Assembly (NCBI RefSeq): GCF_003285005.1
Contig: NZ_QMFA01000002.1
Coordinates: forward strand, 178,482 to 242,481
Origin: Paenibacillus sp. YN15
Lineage (GTDB): Bacteria > Bacillota > Bacilli > Paenibacillales > NBRC-103111
Length of the DNA stretch: 64,000 nt
Direction of reading: 5' to 3'
The notes beneath the pieces are model-generated. The model searched no databases and was not told the DNA's origin. It saw nothing but the letters and a program-made list of their open reading frames with translations. The stretch's first letter is position 1. Each line of letters begins with the position of its first letter. The position numbers and the translations under genes are program-made. Positions 44,636-55,136 of the stretch are shown here, one piece after another.

Positions 44636-45994
44636 TTATTCCAGCTCCGCAATATCCTCTTTCAAAATGCTGCAGCCCTCGATCACAACCGATTCCCGGG
44701 TATCCGGCCTTAAGGTGCGGAGCCTTAAGCCGTCCAAGGTCAGGCCCTGTACATTCCGCACATCCAGGTAGGTGGCCCGGCTCCAGGTGGGGTAATAATT
44801 CTCCGACACCTCCGCCGGATGCTCGTACCGCATATCCCATACCTTCGGGTAAGCCGCCGGAAGGTCTTCCTTTTGCACGCCCCCGGCACAGGTATAGCTG
44901 ATATTGTGCAGAGTCAGGTCGCGGATGGGATAGCCTTCGCAGGCGTCCACCCGGATTCCGTTGAAGGAGGGGGAGCCCATTACATCGTCGGTGAAGCGGT
45001 AATGGGGGTTGTGCATTTCCTCATCGTCGGCGGCAATGATGTCCGCCAGCGTCACCCGCTCCAGCGCGCCGATCTCCGGCATTGTTTCCAGGCCGATGGA
45101 GGAACCGATTTTGTCCAGACGGTTGTTCAGCAGAATAAAGATAGGCCGCGTCACATTGCGCATCACCAGGCCCTGGGCGACAATATCGGTGATGCTGCCG
45201 CCCTCGGTGCATTCGATTTTGATCCCTTCCCGCCACACATTCTCGAAGGTGCAGTTATGGATGGTTACATTGGAGATGTCCCCCACCGACTTCAGGCCGA
45301 TGCGGATGCCGGCGCAGATGGAGGTGAAGCGGCAGTTGGCGATATGGACGTTTTTCATGGGATAGTCCTTGCTGCTGGCCTGGAGGCAAAGATTATCGTC
45401 GGTGCCCAGGATGCTGCAATTGGAAACAAACACATTCCGGCAGCCGTCATAGTCCAATCCGTCTCCATTGTACCGGCGGTCATTGCGGATATCCAGGTCC
45501 TGGCACCAGATATTCTCGCTGTCCAGAAAAGCGGTGGTCCACGCGGCGGAATTATGGAGCCGCAGCCCCTTCACATGAATGTGGGAGCAGCGCAAAAACC
45601 GCATCATCATCGGGCGGTAAATGCTGCCTTCGTTGGGGAAAGCCTCCGCATTGCCATTGATCCCACCCCCGCCGATAACCCCGATATTCACGGCATCCTC
45701 GGCGTAAATCAGACATTTGTCCATATCCTTCTCATTGACATATCGGTTATAGTGGGTTCCGTCCGGATAGTCGCCGATGTCAGGATTGGCCAGCAGGGTC
45801 GCCGACGGGTTCACCTGAAGGTACACATTGGATTTCAGAATAATGGTTCCCGTCAAAAATGTGCCGCCCGCCAATACCACATAACCGCCGCCTTGGCTGA
45901 AGCAATGGTCAATGGCCTGCTGGATGGCCTTGGTATCCGCCGTAACGCCGTCACCGGCGGCTCCGAATGCTTTTACATCGAATAGATCGCGCAT
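44636..45994 (-). CDS. Glycoside hydrolase family 28 (polygalacturonase-like)
   Basis: This 452-residue protein starts at minus ATG 45994, seven nt after GGGAGGG; an adjacent ATG (45997) is possible. It opens with DVKAFGAAGDGVTADTKAIQ, the standard start of pectin-active beta-helices. GH28 catalytic motifs are visible as NGDGLD (Asp), TDDN (two Asp) and REGIKIE (Arg/Lys). The usual GHG histidine motif is not obvious (CAGIRIG at that place), so the active site is a variant. It has no signal peptide, so it probably acts on imported galacturonides or rhamnogalacturonan oligomers. It lies 28 bp downstream of the GH88 gene. Confidence 0.85.
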   Translation of the reverse strand: MRDLFDVKAFGAAGDGVTADTKAIQQAIDHCFSQGGGYVVLAGGTFLTGTIILKSNVYLQVNPSATLLANPDIGDYPDGTHYNRYVNEKDMDKCLIYAEDAVNIGVIGGGGINGNAEAFPNEGSIYRPMMMRFLRCSHIHVKGLRLHNSAAWTTAFLDSENIWCQDLDIRNDRRYNGDGLDYDGCRNVFVSNCSILGTDDNLCLQASSKDYPMKNVHIANCRFTSICAGIRIGLKSVGDISNVTIHNCTFENVWREGIKIECTEGGSITDIVAQGLVMRNVTRPIFILLNNRLDKIGSSIGLETMPEIGALERVTLADIIAADDEEMHNPHYRFTDDVMGSPSFNGIRVDACEGYPIRDLTLHNISYTCAGGVQKEDLPAAYPKVWDMRYEHPAEVSENYYPTWSRATYLDVRNVQGLTLDGLRLRTLRPDTRESVVIEGCSILKEDIAELE

Positions 45995-46022
45995 CATCTG
46001 ACCCTCCCTGAAGATTCGAAGT

Positions 46023-47174
46023 TTACCACAGGTACAAATCATTGCCCTTCAGCTTCAACAGGGCCTCCAGGAAATAATAGTCCCCGTAAATAATCGGGTG
46101 ATGGTGCCGGTTCCGGAAATACGCCTCGGACCCAAGCAGCACAATGCTGTCGTTTTCCTCTGTCCAATCGCACCGCGGCTCCAGGGCCCGCAGGAGCTTC
46201 AGCGCGGCGCTGAGATACATGCCCCGCTCCGCTTCAGGCACGGCCTTGGCAATCTCAATCAGCCCGCAGGCGGCAATGGCTGCCGCGGTATCGTCCTCCA
46301 GCGCCGGCTCCGCAGGCTGCCGGAAATCCACCGGAATAACCCCGCTCTCCGGAATATTGGCCATAAAATAATGGGCTACCCGCTTGGCCGTTTGCAGATA
46401 TTCGTCCTTCCCTGTATGGATGTAGCTCATCATATAGCCGTAGAGCGCCCAGGTTTGCCCCCGGGTCCAAGAGGAGCCTTCCCCGTAGCCTTGTCCGCCG
46501 TGGGTCCGCACCACTCCGCCGTGGAAGGGATCAAACTCCACAATATGATTCACCGAACCGTCCGGCCGCACAAATGCGGTCATAGCCGTATCCGCATGGG
46601 CCATGGCGATCTGCTTGTACCGGGGGTCGCCGGTTTCCTCCGTAGCCCAGTAGAGCAGGGGGATGTTGAACATGCAGTCGATAATCGCCCAGCCCCGGGT
46701 ATCCCCTTCGTCCAGATCATTCCACGCGCGGATGAAGCGGCCGGCCAGATTGAACCGGCCTGCCAGCAGATTGGCGGCATGAAGGGCTCTTTTGCGGGAC
46801 TCGGGATTTTTGGTGACACGGTAGTTGGCAACGCTGGTCGGCAGCCACATAAAGCCCACATCATGGTGCAGTCCGTAGAACTCCTGGAAGCCCCGGTCCA
46901 GATAGCCCTCCGAGATATTGGCGATCTCCGCATATTTTTCCTCGCCGGTTTCATGGTGCAAAAGCCACATCAAGCCGCCCCAAAAGCCGTTGGTCCACCA
47001 GCAGATGCCGTCCGCCTCCGCCCCGCTGGGATTTTCCGTTGCCCGGTCGTCATGGGTCCCGTTAATGGACATATAGGGGATTTTATACTTGGATTTTTCG
47101 CTGACCCTATCCAACTTGGTTGTGAACTTCCGGATGACGCTCTCCACCCATTGGCGGTCCTGTTGCTGCAGCAT
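46023..47174 (-). CDS. Glycoside hydrolase family 88/105 (unsaturated uronyl hydrolase)
   Basis: This 383-residue (alpha/alpha)6-barrel protein starts at minus ATG 47174 after GGGGAAG. Landmarks are HHDVGFMWL (catalytic Asp region), RGWAIIDCMFNIPLLYWA and GSSWTRGQTWALYGY, which is the GH88 signature. These enzymes hydrate and release the 4,5-unsaturated uronic acid that lyases leave on oligosaccharides, and so complement the pectate lyase and heparinase-like lyases of this window. Cytoplasmic. First gene of the minus-strand operon; its promoter has the shared direct-repeat operator. Confidence 0.88.
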   Translation of the reverse strand: MLQQQDRQWVESVIRKFTTKLDRVSEKSKYKIPYMSINGTHDDRATENPSGAEADGICWWTNGFWGGLMWLLHHETGEEKYAEIANISEGYLDRGFQEFYGLHHDVGFMWLPTSVANYRVTKNPESRKRALHAANLLAGRFNLAGRFIRAWNDLDEGDTRGWAIIDCMFNIPLLYWATEETGDPRYKQIAMAHADTAMTAFVRPDGSVNHIVEFDPFHGGVVRTHGGQGYGEGSSWTRGQTWALYGYMMSYIHTGKDEYLQTAKRVAHYFMANIPESGVIPVDFRQPAEPALEDDTAAAIAACGLIEIAKAVPEAERGMYLSAALKLLRALEPRCDWTEENDSIVLLGSEAYFRNRHHHPIIYGDYYFLEALLKLKGNDLYLW

Positions 47175-47206
47175 GGTTTCTTCCCCACTTTCTGTTGTTT
47201 GCCCTC

Positions 47207-47268
47207 ATTCTAGTGCATGGGCCTGTGCGTTGGAATGAAGTTTTTTCAGGGATAATGGCCCTTTTTTA
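47207..47268 (-). promoter_or_regulatory. Shared direct-repeat operator and -10, GH88-GH28 operon
   Basis: On the minus strand, TAAAAAAGGGC (47268-47258) and GAAAAAACTTC (47247-47237) are spaced exactly 21 bp. TAGAAT (47212-47207) follows after 24 bp as the -10. Confidence 0.7.
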
Positions 47269-47336
47269 AGATAATGGACGGGGTGTCCGCCAGTAAGGCC
47301 AAAATCTAATGATCCCATTGAAAAATGGCGGAGAAT

Positions 47337-47397
47337 TAAAAAACGGGGGGATCGTCAAAAAAAGCGCCTTTTGGTTTCAGGGGGACCATTGTACACT
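47337..47397 (+). promoter_or_regulatory. Shared direct-repeat operator and -10, frameshifted lyase gene
   Basis: TAAAAAACGGG (47337-47347) is repeated as AAAAAAAGCGC (47357-47367) with a 20-bp period. TACACT (47392-47397) follows after 24 bp as a possible -10. Confidence 0.6.
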
Positions 47398-47456
47398 TTA
47401 CGGAGAAATCTTGCGCCCGCATAAACCGGACCATACAGGAAGGATGACCATAGAAG

Positions 47457-50400
47457 ATGTCGGCAAACCGGGATCAGTTGGAAGCATTGGTACATAGAGC
47501 CGAAAAGCTGCTGGAGGGCAATAGCCCGTTTCATACGGAAGGAGCCAAGCTGGCGCTTGCGGACATGCTGGAAAAAGCGAAAAAGGCATTGTCGGAGGGA
47601 GACAAGCCTCCTTTTGTCCGCAACCGGGAATTTTACCGCCCGCGGGAGGAGGAAGCGGTGCTGTTCGCCATGGAGCGTTTTACCATGGTGCCTCCTTTTC
47701 AGGGGGCAGGAAAGGTATACACCCATTACGGACTGAAGCAGGCCTTGGAATGGTTCGAGGAGCAGGATATCCGCCGCGGCGGCATGGAGAAGCTGAGGGA
47801 GAAGGCGGCATTGGCAAAGGCCAAGGCGGAAGAGCTGCTGCGCAATGCCGGGTTTGGAGAAGAGACGGGATGCTTCAGCGGGACGGCTGCTCAACAATTG
47901 AAGGACACCGTGCTCAAGCTGGAGGCCGCATTGGACGGCGGCCATAACGGCGGTTTGGAGGAACTGGCCGGGGCGACTGTCGCCTGCTTCAACAGCCTTA
48001 AGGAGCTCCGCCATTCCCGGGTGCTGCGGACGGACATAGACCCGGAGGCGTCGCTGTACCTGACCCGGGAAGGGCTGGAGCAGGTGAAGGCCAATATTGC
48101 CTCGGACCCCCTCCTGAAGGAGCAGTACGCCAACATTGCCCGGATCGCCGGACACTATAGCGAGGAGGATATCCAACAGGCCGTTTCCCTGATCATGAAC
48201 GGCAACGGCAGCTATGAGGAGTTGAACCGGCATTTTTATCTGTGGAGCTCCACGGATAAGATCGTGAACTTCAAGGCGCCGGAAGGAGCGGCGAAGGCTG
48301 CCATTTCCTTCGTGCTGCCTGCGGAGGAGAACGAGGAGGACGGCCTGGGCCATGTGTGGATCGACAATCTGCGAAGCGCGGAAAGGCCGGCCCGTTCTAA
48401 GCTGGGAGGACAAATACCCGTTCTGCGGGGGCGGGGACAGACGCCAACAGGAGTCTGCCAATCCGTCATCCCAGGTGAACACCCGCTATAAAGAAGGTAC
48501 TGCCAGACATTCCCTGTTTATCATGAACCCCACCGGCGGGGATGAAGGGGCGTGGACATGCACGGAAGAAATTGCGGTGGAAAGCGGCGGCTCGTATACT
48601 CTGACCTTCCAGGCCAAGCTGGACGGAAAGCTCAAGCGGGGGCTGAAGGCCGTGCTGGTCTTTGCGGATGAGACGGGACGGACGGTGGGCCAGTTTGAAT
48701 ATGCGTTCAACCGCAAGTCCTCCATCCCCGGCGGCCGGTTCCTGCTGCCCATGCAGTGCGACGCCATCCAGTACGCGCTGACGGGAGAGCCATTGTATGC
48801 CCGCAAGGTCAAGAATCAGCTATTGTTTATGTTCAATGACTTCTGCCAGGGAGCGGAGCACTGGCTGGCGACCAACCTGCGCCCCGAGGGCAGCGACAGC
48901 TACGGGGCGGTGCAGGGCGGGAGGCTGTTATGCGCAGCGGCGGTCAGCTATTCCTTCATCAGAACGGCGCAGGTGTTCTCCCAAGAGGAGAAGGAGCGCT
49001 TCTACGGTATGACGGAATATCTGCTGCGCTACATGCTGGACCTTCGGGACCGGACCGAATGGACGGACAGAGAGGCCCAGGAGGGCTGCACCAACTGGCA
49101 GACCGATATGTGCGCCGGAACCGGGTTTATGATGATGGCGCTGACGGATTTCCCCAACCGGCATACGTGGCTGAACAATGCGGATTTTATGCTGAAGGCC
49201 CAATTGGAATTGAACGTAAACCCCGATTCCTCCTGGCCGGAGTCCATCCGCTACCATCATGCCGCTCTGGAGCGCTTCGCCGGTTATGCCAAGGCGGCGG
49301 ATAATGTGCTGGGGGAGAACTGGTTTGCCGCCACGCCGCTTCTGCGGATGTTCGGATACAGCGCCGCCGTGCAAACCCCGGGATACGCCTACTTTGACGG
49401 GCGGATCGGCACGCCGCCCTTCGGAGACCATGCCCTAAGCGGCGGCGGGGAGTTCGGCTTTTTTGCCACGTATCTGGCGGATGCGGCCCGAATGGACCGG
49501 AGGTTGGCCGACCGGATGCATCATACCTGGACGGCGGCGGGCAAACCCTTCAAGCGGCTGTGGGGGGAGGGCATTGCCCTGGAGAACATTCTGGGCCAGG
49601 GGGACAGCTATAAGCCGTCCGCGCCCTTCAGGCTGGTCTCCACCAAGGCTTTTCTCGATGCAGGCATCTACATTTTCCGCAAGGGCTTCGGCAGCGGCAA
49701 GGAGAGCTACTTTGCCATCATGTCCAGTCCCAGGCCCGTCGGCCATGGGCATCTGGACCAGGGCTCCTTCATCCTGTACAAAAATTCCGTTCCCCTGGTG
49801 ATGGATTCCGGCATTGAAGGGTATTTCGACAGCAGCACCAATTGGCATATCAGCTCCTATTCCCATGCTTGCCTGCAGTTTGCCGCCGTCCGGCGGCCTG
49901 TTCCCGGGGACAGCGGCGGCGGAGCCATCAATTTGTCTGCGGGAACCTACAGTCTGGAGCGGGGCTGGGTGGATGTGCCCCGGGAGAGCAGGGTGCTGGA
50001 CGTTGCGCTGGGCGGGGAGACGGACAGCATCACCATCGAAATCGCCAACCCGGAAGGGAGCGGCCGCCATATCCGCCATGTCACCTATATCAGGGAGCCC
50101 GATCTGTATCTGATCCGGGACACGGTGGAGGACTTCACCGGCAAGGTGCTGTTCAGCCTTCCCGTAGCGTCGCGGCATTCTGTCGCAGACGGCAGCCGGG
50201 TATATTCGGAAGGGGCGTATGGCGTAGATCTGGAGACAGTGTTCCTCTCCCCGGTGGAAGCCGTCCGTTTGGAGCAAGGTCGCTCCACTCCCTTTTTCGG
50301 CAGCCGCCGGGACGCCGTTTCCATGATGGATTATGTGCGGGCTGTAGCCGATGCCAAACACGGGTTCCTGACGGTGCTCCACCCCAAGGAGAAGGAAGCG

Positions 50401-50541
50401 GCCAGACTTCAAGCCGGCATCCGGCCGGACGGCAGCATAACCCTGCGGACAGACGGGTATACGGTTTACCTCAATGCCGCTTCCGGCCCGTACGGGGCAG
50501 CTCTGCTCAGAATGGAGCGCAATGAGGAAGCGGCCCGCTGA
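47457..50541 (+). pseudogene. Heparinase II/III-like polysaccharide lyase, frameshifted
   Basis: A lyase of about 1000 residues is split by a frame change near 48376-48400. Frame one runs from ATG 47457 to a stop at 48491 and encodes the alginate-lyase-like helical part with a carbohydrate-binding-like segment (WIDNLR). The homologous continuation (GRPVLSWEDKYPFCGGGDR...) is in the next frame and runs to 50541. It contains the helical barrel (NWQTDMCAGTG) and the heparinase II/III beta domain with GHGHLDQGSFILYKNSVPLV. Some residues expected between WIDNLR and RPVLSW seem to be missing, so a small deletion is possible. Programmed frameshifting or a sequence error are alternatives. No good ribosome binding site precedes ATG 47457. 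The operator upstream is intact. Confidence 0.75.
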
Positions 50542-50559
50542 AGCCAATGCAACTTTCGC

Positions 50560-50590
50560 GGCATGAAGCCCAGGCTTCATGCCGTTTTTT
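50560..50590 (+). terminator. Intrinsic terminator after the lyase
   Basis: An 11-bp perfect stem (GGCATGAAGCC with GGCTTCATGCC) is followed by GTTTTTT. Confidence 0.93.
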
Positions 50591-50608
50591 GTCCCCGCGG
50601 GCATCCAC

Positions 50609-50670
50609 TAAAAAACCGCACACGAAGCTTAAAAAACCGCCATGTTGAAACCGGCTATTTTTACTATAAT
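50609..50670 (+). promoter_or_regulatory. Shared direct-repeat operator and -10, membrane AraC regulator gene
   Basis: TAAAAAACCGC occurs twice, perfectly, at 50609-50619 and 50630-50640 (21-bp period). A perfect TATAAT (50665-50670) follows 24 bp later, so the second half-site ends next to the -35 region, as for AraC-type activators. Confidence 0.8.
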
Positions 50671-50702
50671 GAAAAGACACTTTTGGGACTGGGGAGAAGA
50701 CA

Positions 50703-53021
50703 ATGAAAGCAATCCGGGCGTTTTTGCTGCGAAAAAGCCTGTTGGTCCGCATTATTCTTTCTTATCTGTTTGTAGGCTTGCTGGTGATTGGCGTATTGAC
50801 CATGGCCATTACCTCCAAGGTATCGCAAAACTTGAAGGGGGAGCTGACCTTTTCCACGGACAGGGCGCTGGAGCAATCCTACAACACGGCTAATCTGATG
50901 CTTAATTCCACCTATCAGCAATTTGCCAGCGCATACAGCTCGTTGGATATACAGGCGGGTCTGTATGCCAATATATTCGATTCCGAGCTTATGGGAAGAA
51001 TCGGAACCAAGCTGACGGATTTGGCCAATGTCAATCCCATGGTCCATTCCGTTTATTTGGTGAACAAGCGGCATGAGCTGGTATTTTCGTCGCTGACTAC
51101 CGTGCGTTCCTTTGACGAGTTCTACGACCGCCAGATTCTGGAGCTGATGGAGAACAGCCTGGCGCTGAACGGCAGCATTTTTATTCCCAGAAATACATCT
51201 TTTGTTTACGACACCAAACCCTTCGACGGCAATTTGATCACCGTTGCCTATACCTCCACCCGGGATGAGAAGTTTATGAACGGCGCCCTGATCCTCAATC
51301 TGGATCAGCAGGTGCTCCAGGAGATGATGATGAACGGAGCCGGCAGCAAATCCTTCCAGTCCATGATCCTGAACCGGCAGGGCCAGGTTATCTCCCATAC
51401 GGACCGGGGGATGATCGGCGCCAATCTGTCGGAGTCCGGGGCGGTGCCGCGCATCATGGAATCTCCAGCCCTTAGGGGAGTGCTGGATGCGGAGGTGGAC
51501 GGCAAGGCTCACCGCATGTTTTATATCAAGGCGGACAGCCTGGGCTGGGTATTCATTGGCGATGTGAACTATGACAGCCTGCTGGGCCAGGTGAATGCCA
51601 TCAAACGGTACATTCTGACGGTAACCGCGGCGCTGCTGGCCATTGTGGCCTTAAGCGGCGTATTCTTCACGCGGATGATTTACGCCCCGATCCAGAGGCT
51701 GGTGAAAAATATCAGCAAAACCCCGGGGCAGGGAAAGCCGTCGGATGCGGCCAGCGAATTTGATCTGCTGTCCGGCGCGTTCCGCTACCTGGAGGGCAGG
51801 GTGCAGGATCTGCAGACCAGTGTGGCGGGCTACCGGTATACGGAAAAAAGAGAAGCGCTCCAGCGGCTGACCACGGGAGGCTGGGCCAGCGAGGGGGAAA
51901 TGGTGCGGAAGCTGAACCAGTCGGGGATTGATCCCGCCGCTCCCGGCTATCAGGTTTGTATGCTGCGCCTGGATTCCTTCGAGCAGCTTTCCGAGGAATA
52001 CAGTACAAGCGACCTGCTGCTGCTGAAATACGCCATTACCAATATCGCCGAAGAGATTGGGGCGGCTTTTTTCCGGACATACAGCTTTGACGGCGGGGAG
52101 GACCGGATTGTGATCCTGTTCCTGAAGCCGCCGGGCATGGAGCCCGAGCTTGCGCATGTGGTAAGGGAGATGCAGGAGAACACGAAGCGTTATCTGAAGC
52201 TGTCCGTCTCCGCCTCCATCGGGCTGTTCGCCCCCGGGCTGCAGCAGGTTCCCCAATCCTGGCAATCGGCGTACAATGCCTCCCGCTACCGGCTGGTGTT
52301 CGGCTGGCAGTGCCTGATTCCCGCAGATATTGAAGACAGCCGGGAGTCTGTCTCCGATTCCCTGTCGGCCTCCATGGAGAAGCAGGTGGCGGATTGCATG
52401 AGATTGGGCGACGGGGCCAAGGCCATTCAGGTGCTGAAGGATTATTTCACCCAGATCCGCAGAACCTCCTTCGATGAGATGATGCTGCTCTTGAATCAGC
52501 TGCTCTTCACCGTCACCCGCACCTCCAAAACTATGGCGTCGGGGGATTTAAGCGGCGTCAGCACGGACATTGGCGCTTTGGGCCAGCAATTGTTCAAGTG
52601 GGAAACCTTGGCCCAGACGGAGGAATGGTTCGCTGGTCTTATCGATACCGCGGTCAGCATGAGGGACAAACAATCCTCGCAGAAGAATGTGCTGATTGTG
52701 GAGCGGCTGAAGCAGCATATCCAGGACAACTACACCGACCCCAATCTGACGGTGGAGCTGCTGGCGGAGATTGCCGGCCTGTCGGTAAATTATATGCGCA
52801 AGGTGTTCAAGGACATTGCCGGGATTTCCCTGAACCAATATATCAGCGAATACCGGTTTGACAAAGCCAAGTCATTGCTCCTGACCACAGACCTGCCGGC
52901 CAATAAAATCGGCGAAATGGTAGGCTTCGACAACACCAAATACTTCTATATTTCCTTCAAAAAGTACAGCGGCAAAACCCCGGACCACTTCCGCAAAAGC
53001 AGCGGCGAGTTTGGGGAATGA
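50703..53021 (+). CDS. Membrane-bound AraC-family regulator (one-component sensor)
   Basis: This 772-residue protein has a membrane segment at about 15-37, an extracellular sensor (Cache-like) domain of about 260 residues, a second segment at about 300-320, a HAMP-like linker, and a C-terminal AraC-type DNA-binding domain of 100 residues (LTVELLAEIAGLSVNYMRKVF, IGEMVGFDNTKYFYISFKKY, GKTPDHF). Such proteins sense extracellular glycans in Paenibacillus and Bacillus and activate adjacent transport and hydrolase genes. Its own promoter has the best copy of the repeat operator found at four promoters here, so autoregulation and control of the neighbours is likely. The LplB-like permease gene follows 175 bp later. 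Confidence 0.9.
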   Translation: MKAIRAFLLRKSLLVRIILSYLFVGLLVIGVLTMAITSKVSQNLKGELTFSTDRALEQSYNTANLMLNSTYQQFASAYSSLDIQAGLYANIFDSELMGRIGTKLTDLANVNPMVHSVYLVNKRHELVFSSLTTVRSFDEFYDRQILELMENSLALNGSIFIPRNTSFVYDTKPFDGNLITVAYTSTRDEKFMNGALILNLDQQVLQEMMMNGAGSKSFQSMILNRQGQVISHTDRGMIGANLSESGAVPRIMESPALRGVLDAEVDGKAHRMFYIKADSLGWVFIGDVNYDSLLGQVNAIKRYILTVTAALLAIVALSGVFFTRMIYAPIQRLVKNISKTPGQGKPSDAASEFDLLSGAFRYLEGRVQDLQTSVAGYRYTEKREALQRLTTGGWASEGEMVRKLNQSGIDPAAPGYQVCMLRLDSFEQLSEEYSTSDLLLLKYAITNIAEEIGAAFFRTYSFDGGEDRIVILFLKPPGMEPELAHVVREMQENTKRYLKLSVSASIGLFAPGLQQVPQSWQSAYNASRYRLVFGWQCLIPADIEDSRESVSDSLSASMEKQVADCMRLGDGAKAIQVLKDYFTQIRRTSFDEMMLLLNQLLFTVTRTSKTMASGDLSGVSTDIGALGQQLFKWETLAQTEEWFAGLIDTAVSMRDKQSSQKNVLIVERLKQHIQDNYTDPNLTVELLAEIAGLSVNYMRKVFKDIAGISLNQYISEYRFDKAKSLLLTTDLPANKIGEMVGFDNTKYFYISFKKYSGKTPDHFRKSSGEFGE

Positions 53022-53125
53022 CTCCGGAAGGGGAGTTATCGGTACTTTTTAATCCGATGATTGGATTTTGCACCCGGCTCATGCGCGAAAATCATGCTTT
53101 TTATCCGGTTTTTGGGCTGTTCCGA

Positions 53126-53147
53126 TAATGCCCGGGCACGGTATAGT
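53126..53147 (+). promoter_or_regulatory. Possible promoter of the sugar importer operon
   Basis: TATAGT (53142-53147) lies about 50 bp before the permease start; the -35 is weak. The shared A-tract operator is not present here in the same form. Confidence 0.35.
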
Positions 53148-53196
53148 GGCAGCGTGAAGAGCTTCATGAATGACATGTCTAGGAGGAGAATCCGTA

Positions 53197-54177
53197 ATGA
53201 GTGAAACCGCTGTTAGCCGGCCGGGGCAACTGGAGCAGCCCTATAGAAAGAAACGGGGCGCGTTGGGATCGTTTTTCTTTGAACTGGCCAAAAACAAATT
53301 TCTGTACTTTCTGGCGCTGCCGGGTATGATCTGGTTTTTTATCTTTGCTTATCTGCCCATGGGCGGCATCGTTATTGCCTTCCAGGATTTCAAGGCCATG
53401 AAGGGAATCACCGGCAGCGAATTTGTCGGCCTGAGAAACTTCAAGTTTTTCTTCCAGTCCGGCGATTGGGTGCGGATTGTGAGCAACACCTTGTTTTTGA
53501 ACGCGCTGTTTATTGCCTTCAATATGATTGCCGCCGTAGCCATTGCCATCATGGTTACGGAATTAAGCGGCAAGTGGTTTAAGAAAATTGCCCAGTCGGT
53601 GATGATTTTCCCCCACTTTCTGTCATGGACAGTGGTAGCCATGTTCGTCATGGCCTTCGTCGCCACAGACGGCGGGTTCATCAACCAATTTCTGTCGCTG
53701 TTCGGCGTCGAGCCGGTCCAATTCTTGTCTTCGCCCCAATATTGGCGGCCGATTCTGGTGCTTCTGAATATATGGCATGGAGCAGGCTTCGGTTCCATTG
53801 TATATATGGCGACGATTACGGGCATCAATCCCGAGATTTATGAATCGGCCTCCATCGACGGAGCCAGCCGCTTCCAGAAAATCCGCTTCATTACTCTGCC
53901 TTTGCTGAAGCCGACAGTGGTGCTTCTGCTCATCCTTGCGGTAGGGGGCATCTTCAACGGCAACTTCGGCATGATCTATGCCATCATTGGCCGCAACCCT
54001 CCGTTATATCCGACCACGGATGTCATTGATACCTATTTGTTCCGCGCCATGATGGACCTGGGGGATATGAGCATGTCCGCGGCCATCGGCTTCATGCAAT
54101 CGCTGATCGGCTTTATCCTTGTTCTGAGCGTCAACTATATTGCCCGGAAGCTTGCGCCGGAATCCGCCATTTTCTAA
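53197..54177 (+). CDS. LplB-type sugar ABC transporter permease
   Basis: This 326-residue permease starts at ATG 53197, with AGGAGGAG seven nt upstream; earlier in-frame codons lie before that site. Six membrane segments are seen, and the EAA loop reads EIYESASIDGASRFQKIRFITLPLL. Proteins of this group import oligosaccharides (LplABC/YtcQP-type) together with a lipoprotein. No ATPase gene is present here; such systems use a shared MsmK-like ATPase encoded elsewhere. It is the first gene of a three-gene importer operon. Confidence 0.9.
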   Translation: MSETAVSRPGQLEQPYRKKRGALGSFFFELAKNKFLYFLALPGMIWFFIFAYLPMGGIVIAFQDFKAMKGITGSEFVGLRNFKFFFQSGDWVRIVSNTLFLNALFIAFNMIAAVAIAIMVTELSGKWFKKIAQSVMIFPHFLSWTVVAMFVMAFVATDGGFINQFLSLFGVEPVQFLSSPQYWRPILVLLNIWHGAGFGSIVYMATITGINPEIYESASIDGASRFQKIRFITLPLLKPTVVLLLILAVGGIFNGNFGMIYAIIGRNPPLYPTTDVIDTYLFRAMMDLGDMSMSAAIGFMQSLIGFILVLSVNYIARKLAPESAIF

Positions 54178-54204
54178 ACCGATACCAATAAGGAAGTGAT
54201 ACGA

Positions 54205-55086
54205 GTGATTAAGGAAAGCTTGTCCGACCGTTTGCTGAAAGCTGTATTTTATGCCGCCCTGGCACTGTTCTCTGTCTATTGTTTGCTTCCCTTCTGGTCG
54301 GTGGTGGCCAGCTCCTTTGCCAGCGAAGCGTCCGTGATCAGAGACGGTTATACCTTTTGGCCCAAGGACTTCAGTCTGGAAGCCTACAAGCTGATTTTCC
54401 AGGATAATACCATTTACCGGTCATACGGTGTTACCACCTTCATCACCCTGGTGGGCACCACCATGTCCATGCTTCTGACCAGCGCTTTGGCTTATGCGCT
54501 TTCGGTAAAATCCGTGAAATACCGCAATCATATGGCATTTTATGTTTACTTCACCATGTTGTTCCATGGCGGTCTGGTAGCCTCCTATCTGCTGATCTCC
54601 AAATACCTGGGGATGAAGGATACCATCTGGGTTCTGATTATCCCCAGCATGGTCAGCGCCTGGAATATGTTCCTGCTGCGGAACTTTTTCGCCTCCATTG
54701 ATGAATCCATAGCCGAATCGGCCAAAATCGACGGCGCCAATGACGCATACATTCTGTTCCGGATCATTCTGCCCATCTCCATGCCGGCCATGGCCACCAT
54801 CGGCCTGTTCTACGCCTTGGGCTATTGGAACAAGTGGTTCGACGCTCTTCTGTATATCAACGACAAGAAGCTTTACCCGCTGCAATATCTGATCCAGCGG
54901 ATTATGAACAATCTGGATTATGTGACCTCCATTTCGGCTGAGGTGAATATTCCCAACTTTATTACACCCGCCATGACCGTCCGCCTGGCCACCACTGTGG
55001 TCACCATCGGACCGATTGTATTCCTCTATCCGTTCCTACAGAAATATTTCGTGAAGGGCCTGATGGTAGGCGCAGTGAAAGGCTAA
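54205..55086 (+). CDS. LplC-type sugar ABC transporter permease
   Basis: This 293-residue permease starts at GTG 54205, eight nt after AAGGAAG; a GTG at 54196 directly abuts that site and is unlikely. Six membrane segments and an EAA loop (ESIAESAKIDGANDAYILF) mark a CarB/MalG-type permease that pairs with the upstream subunit. Confidence 0.9.
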   Translation: MIKESLSDRLLKAVFYAALALFSVYCLLPFWSVVASSFASEASVIRDGYTFWPKDFSLEAYKLIFQDNTIYRSYGVTTFITLVGTTMSMLLTSALAYALSVKSVKYRNHMAFYVYFTMLFHGGLVASYLLISKYLGMKDTIWVLIIPSMVSAWNMFLLRNFFASIDESIAESAKIDGANDAYILFRIILPISMPAMATIGLFYALGYWNKWFDALLYINDKKLYPLQYLIQRIMNNLDYVTSISAEVNIPNFITPAMTVRLATTVVTIGPIVFLYPFLQKYFVKGLMVGAVKG

Positions 55087-55136
55087 ATCCGCATGGCGGT
55101 TTAGTATATAGGCACTCATAAAAAGGGAGGAAGAAC

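Noticed and set aside
47309..47497. 62-residue plus-strand frame before the lyase gene
   Set aside because: It covers the operator and promoter region and shows no coding features.
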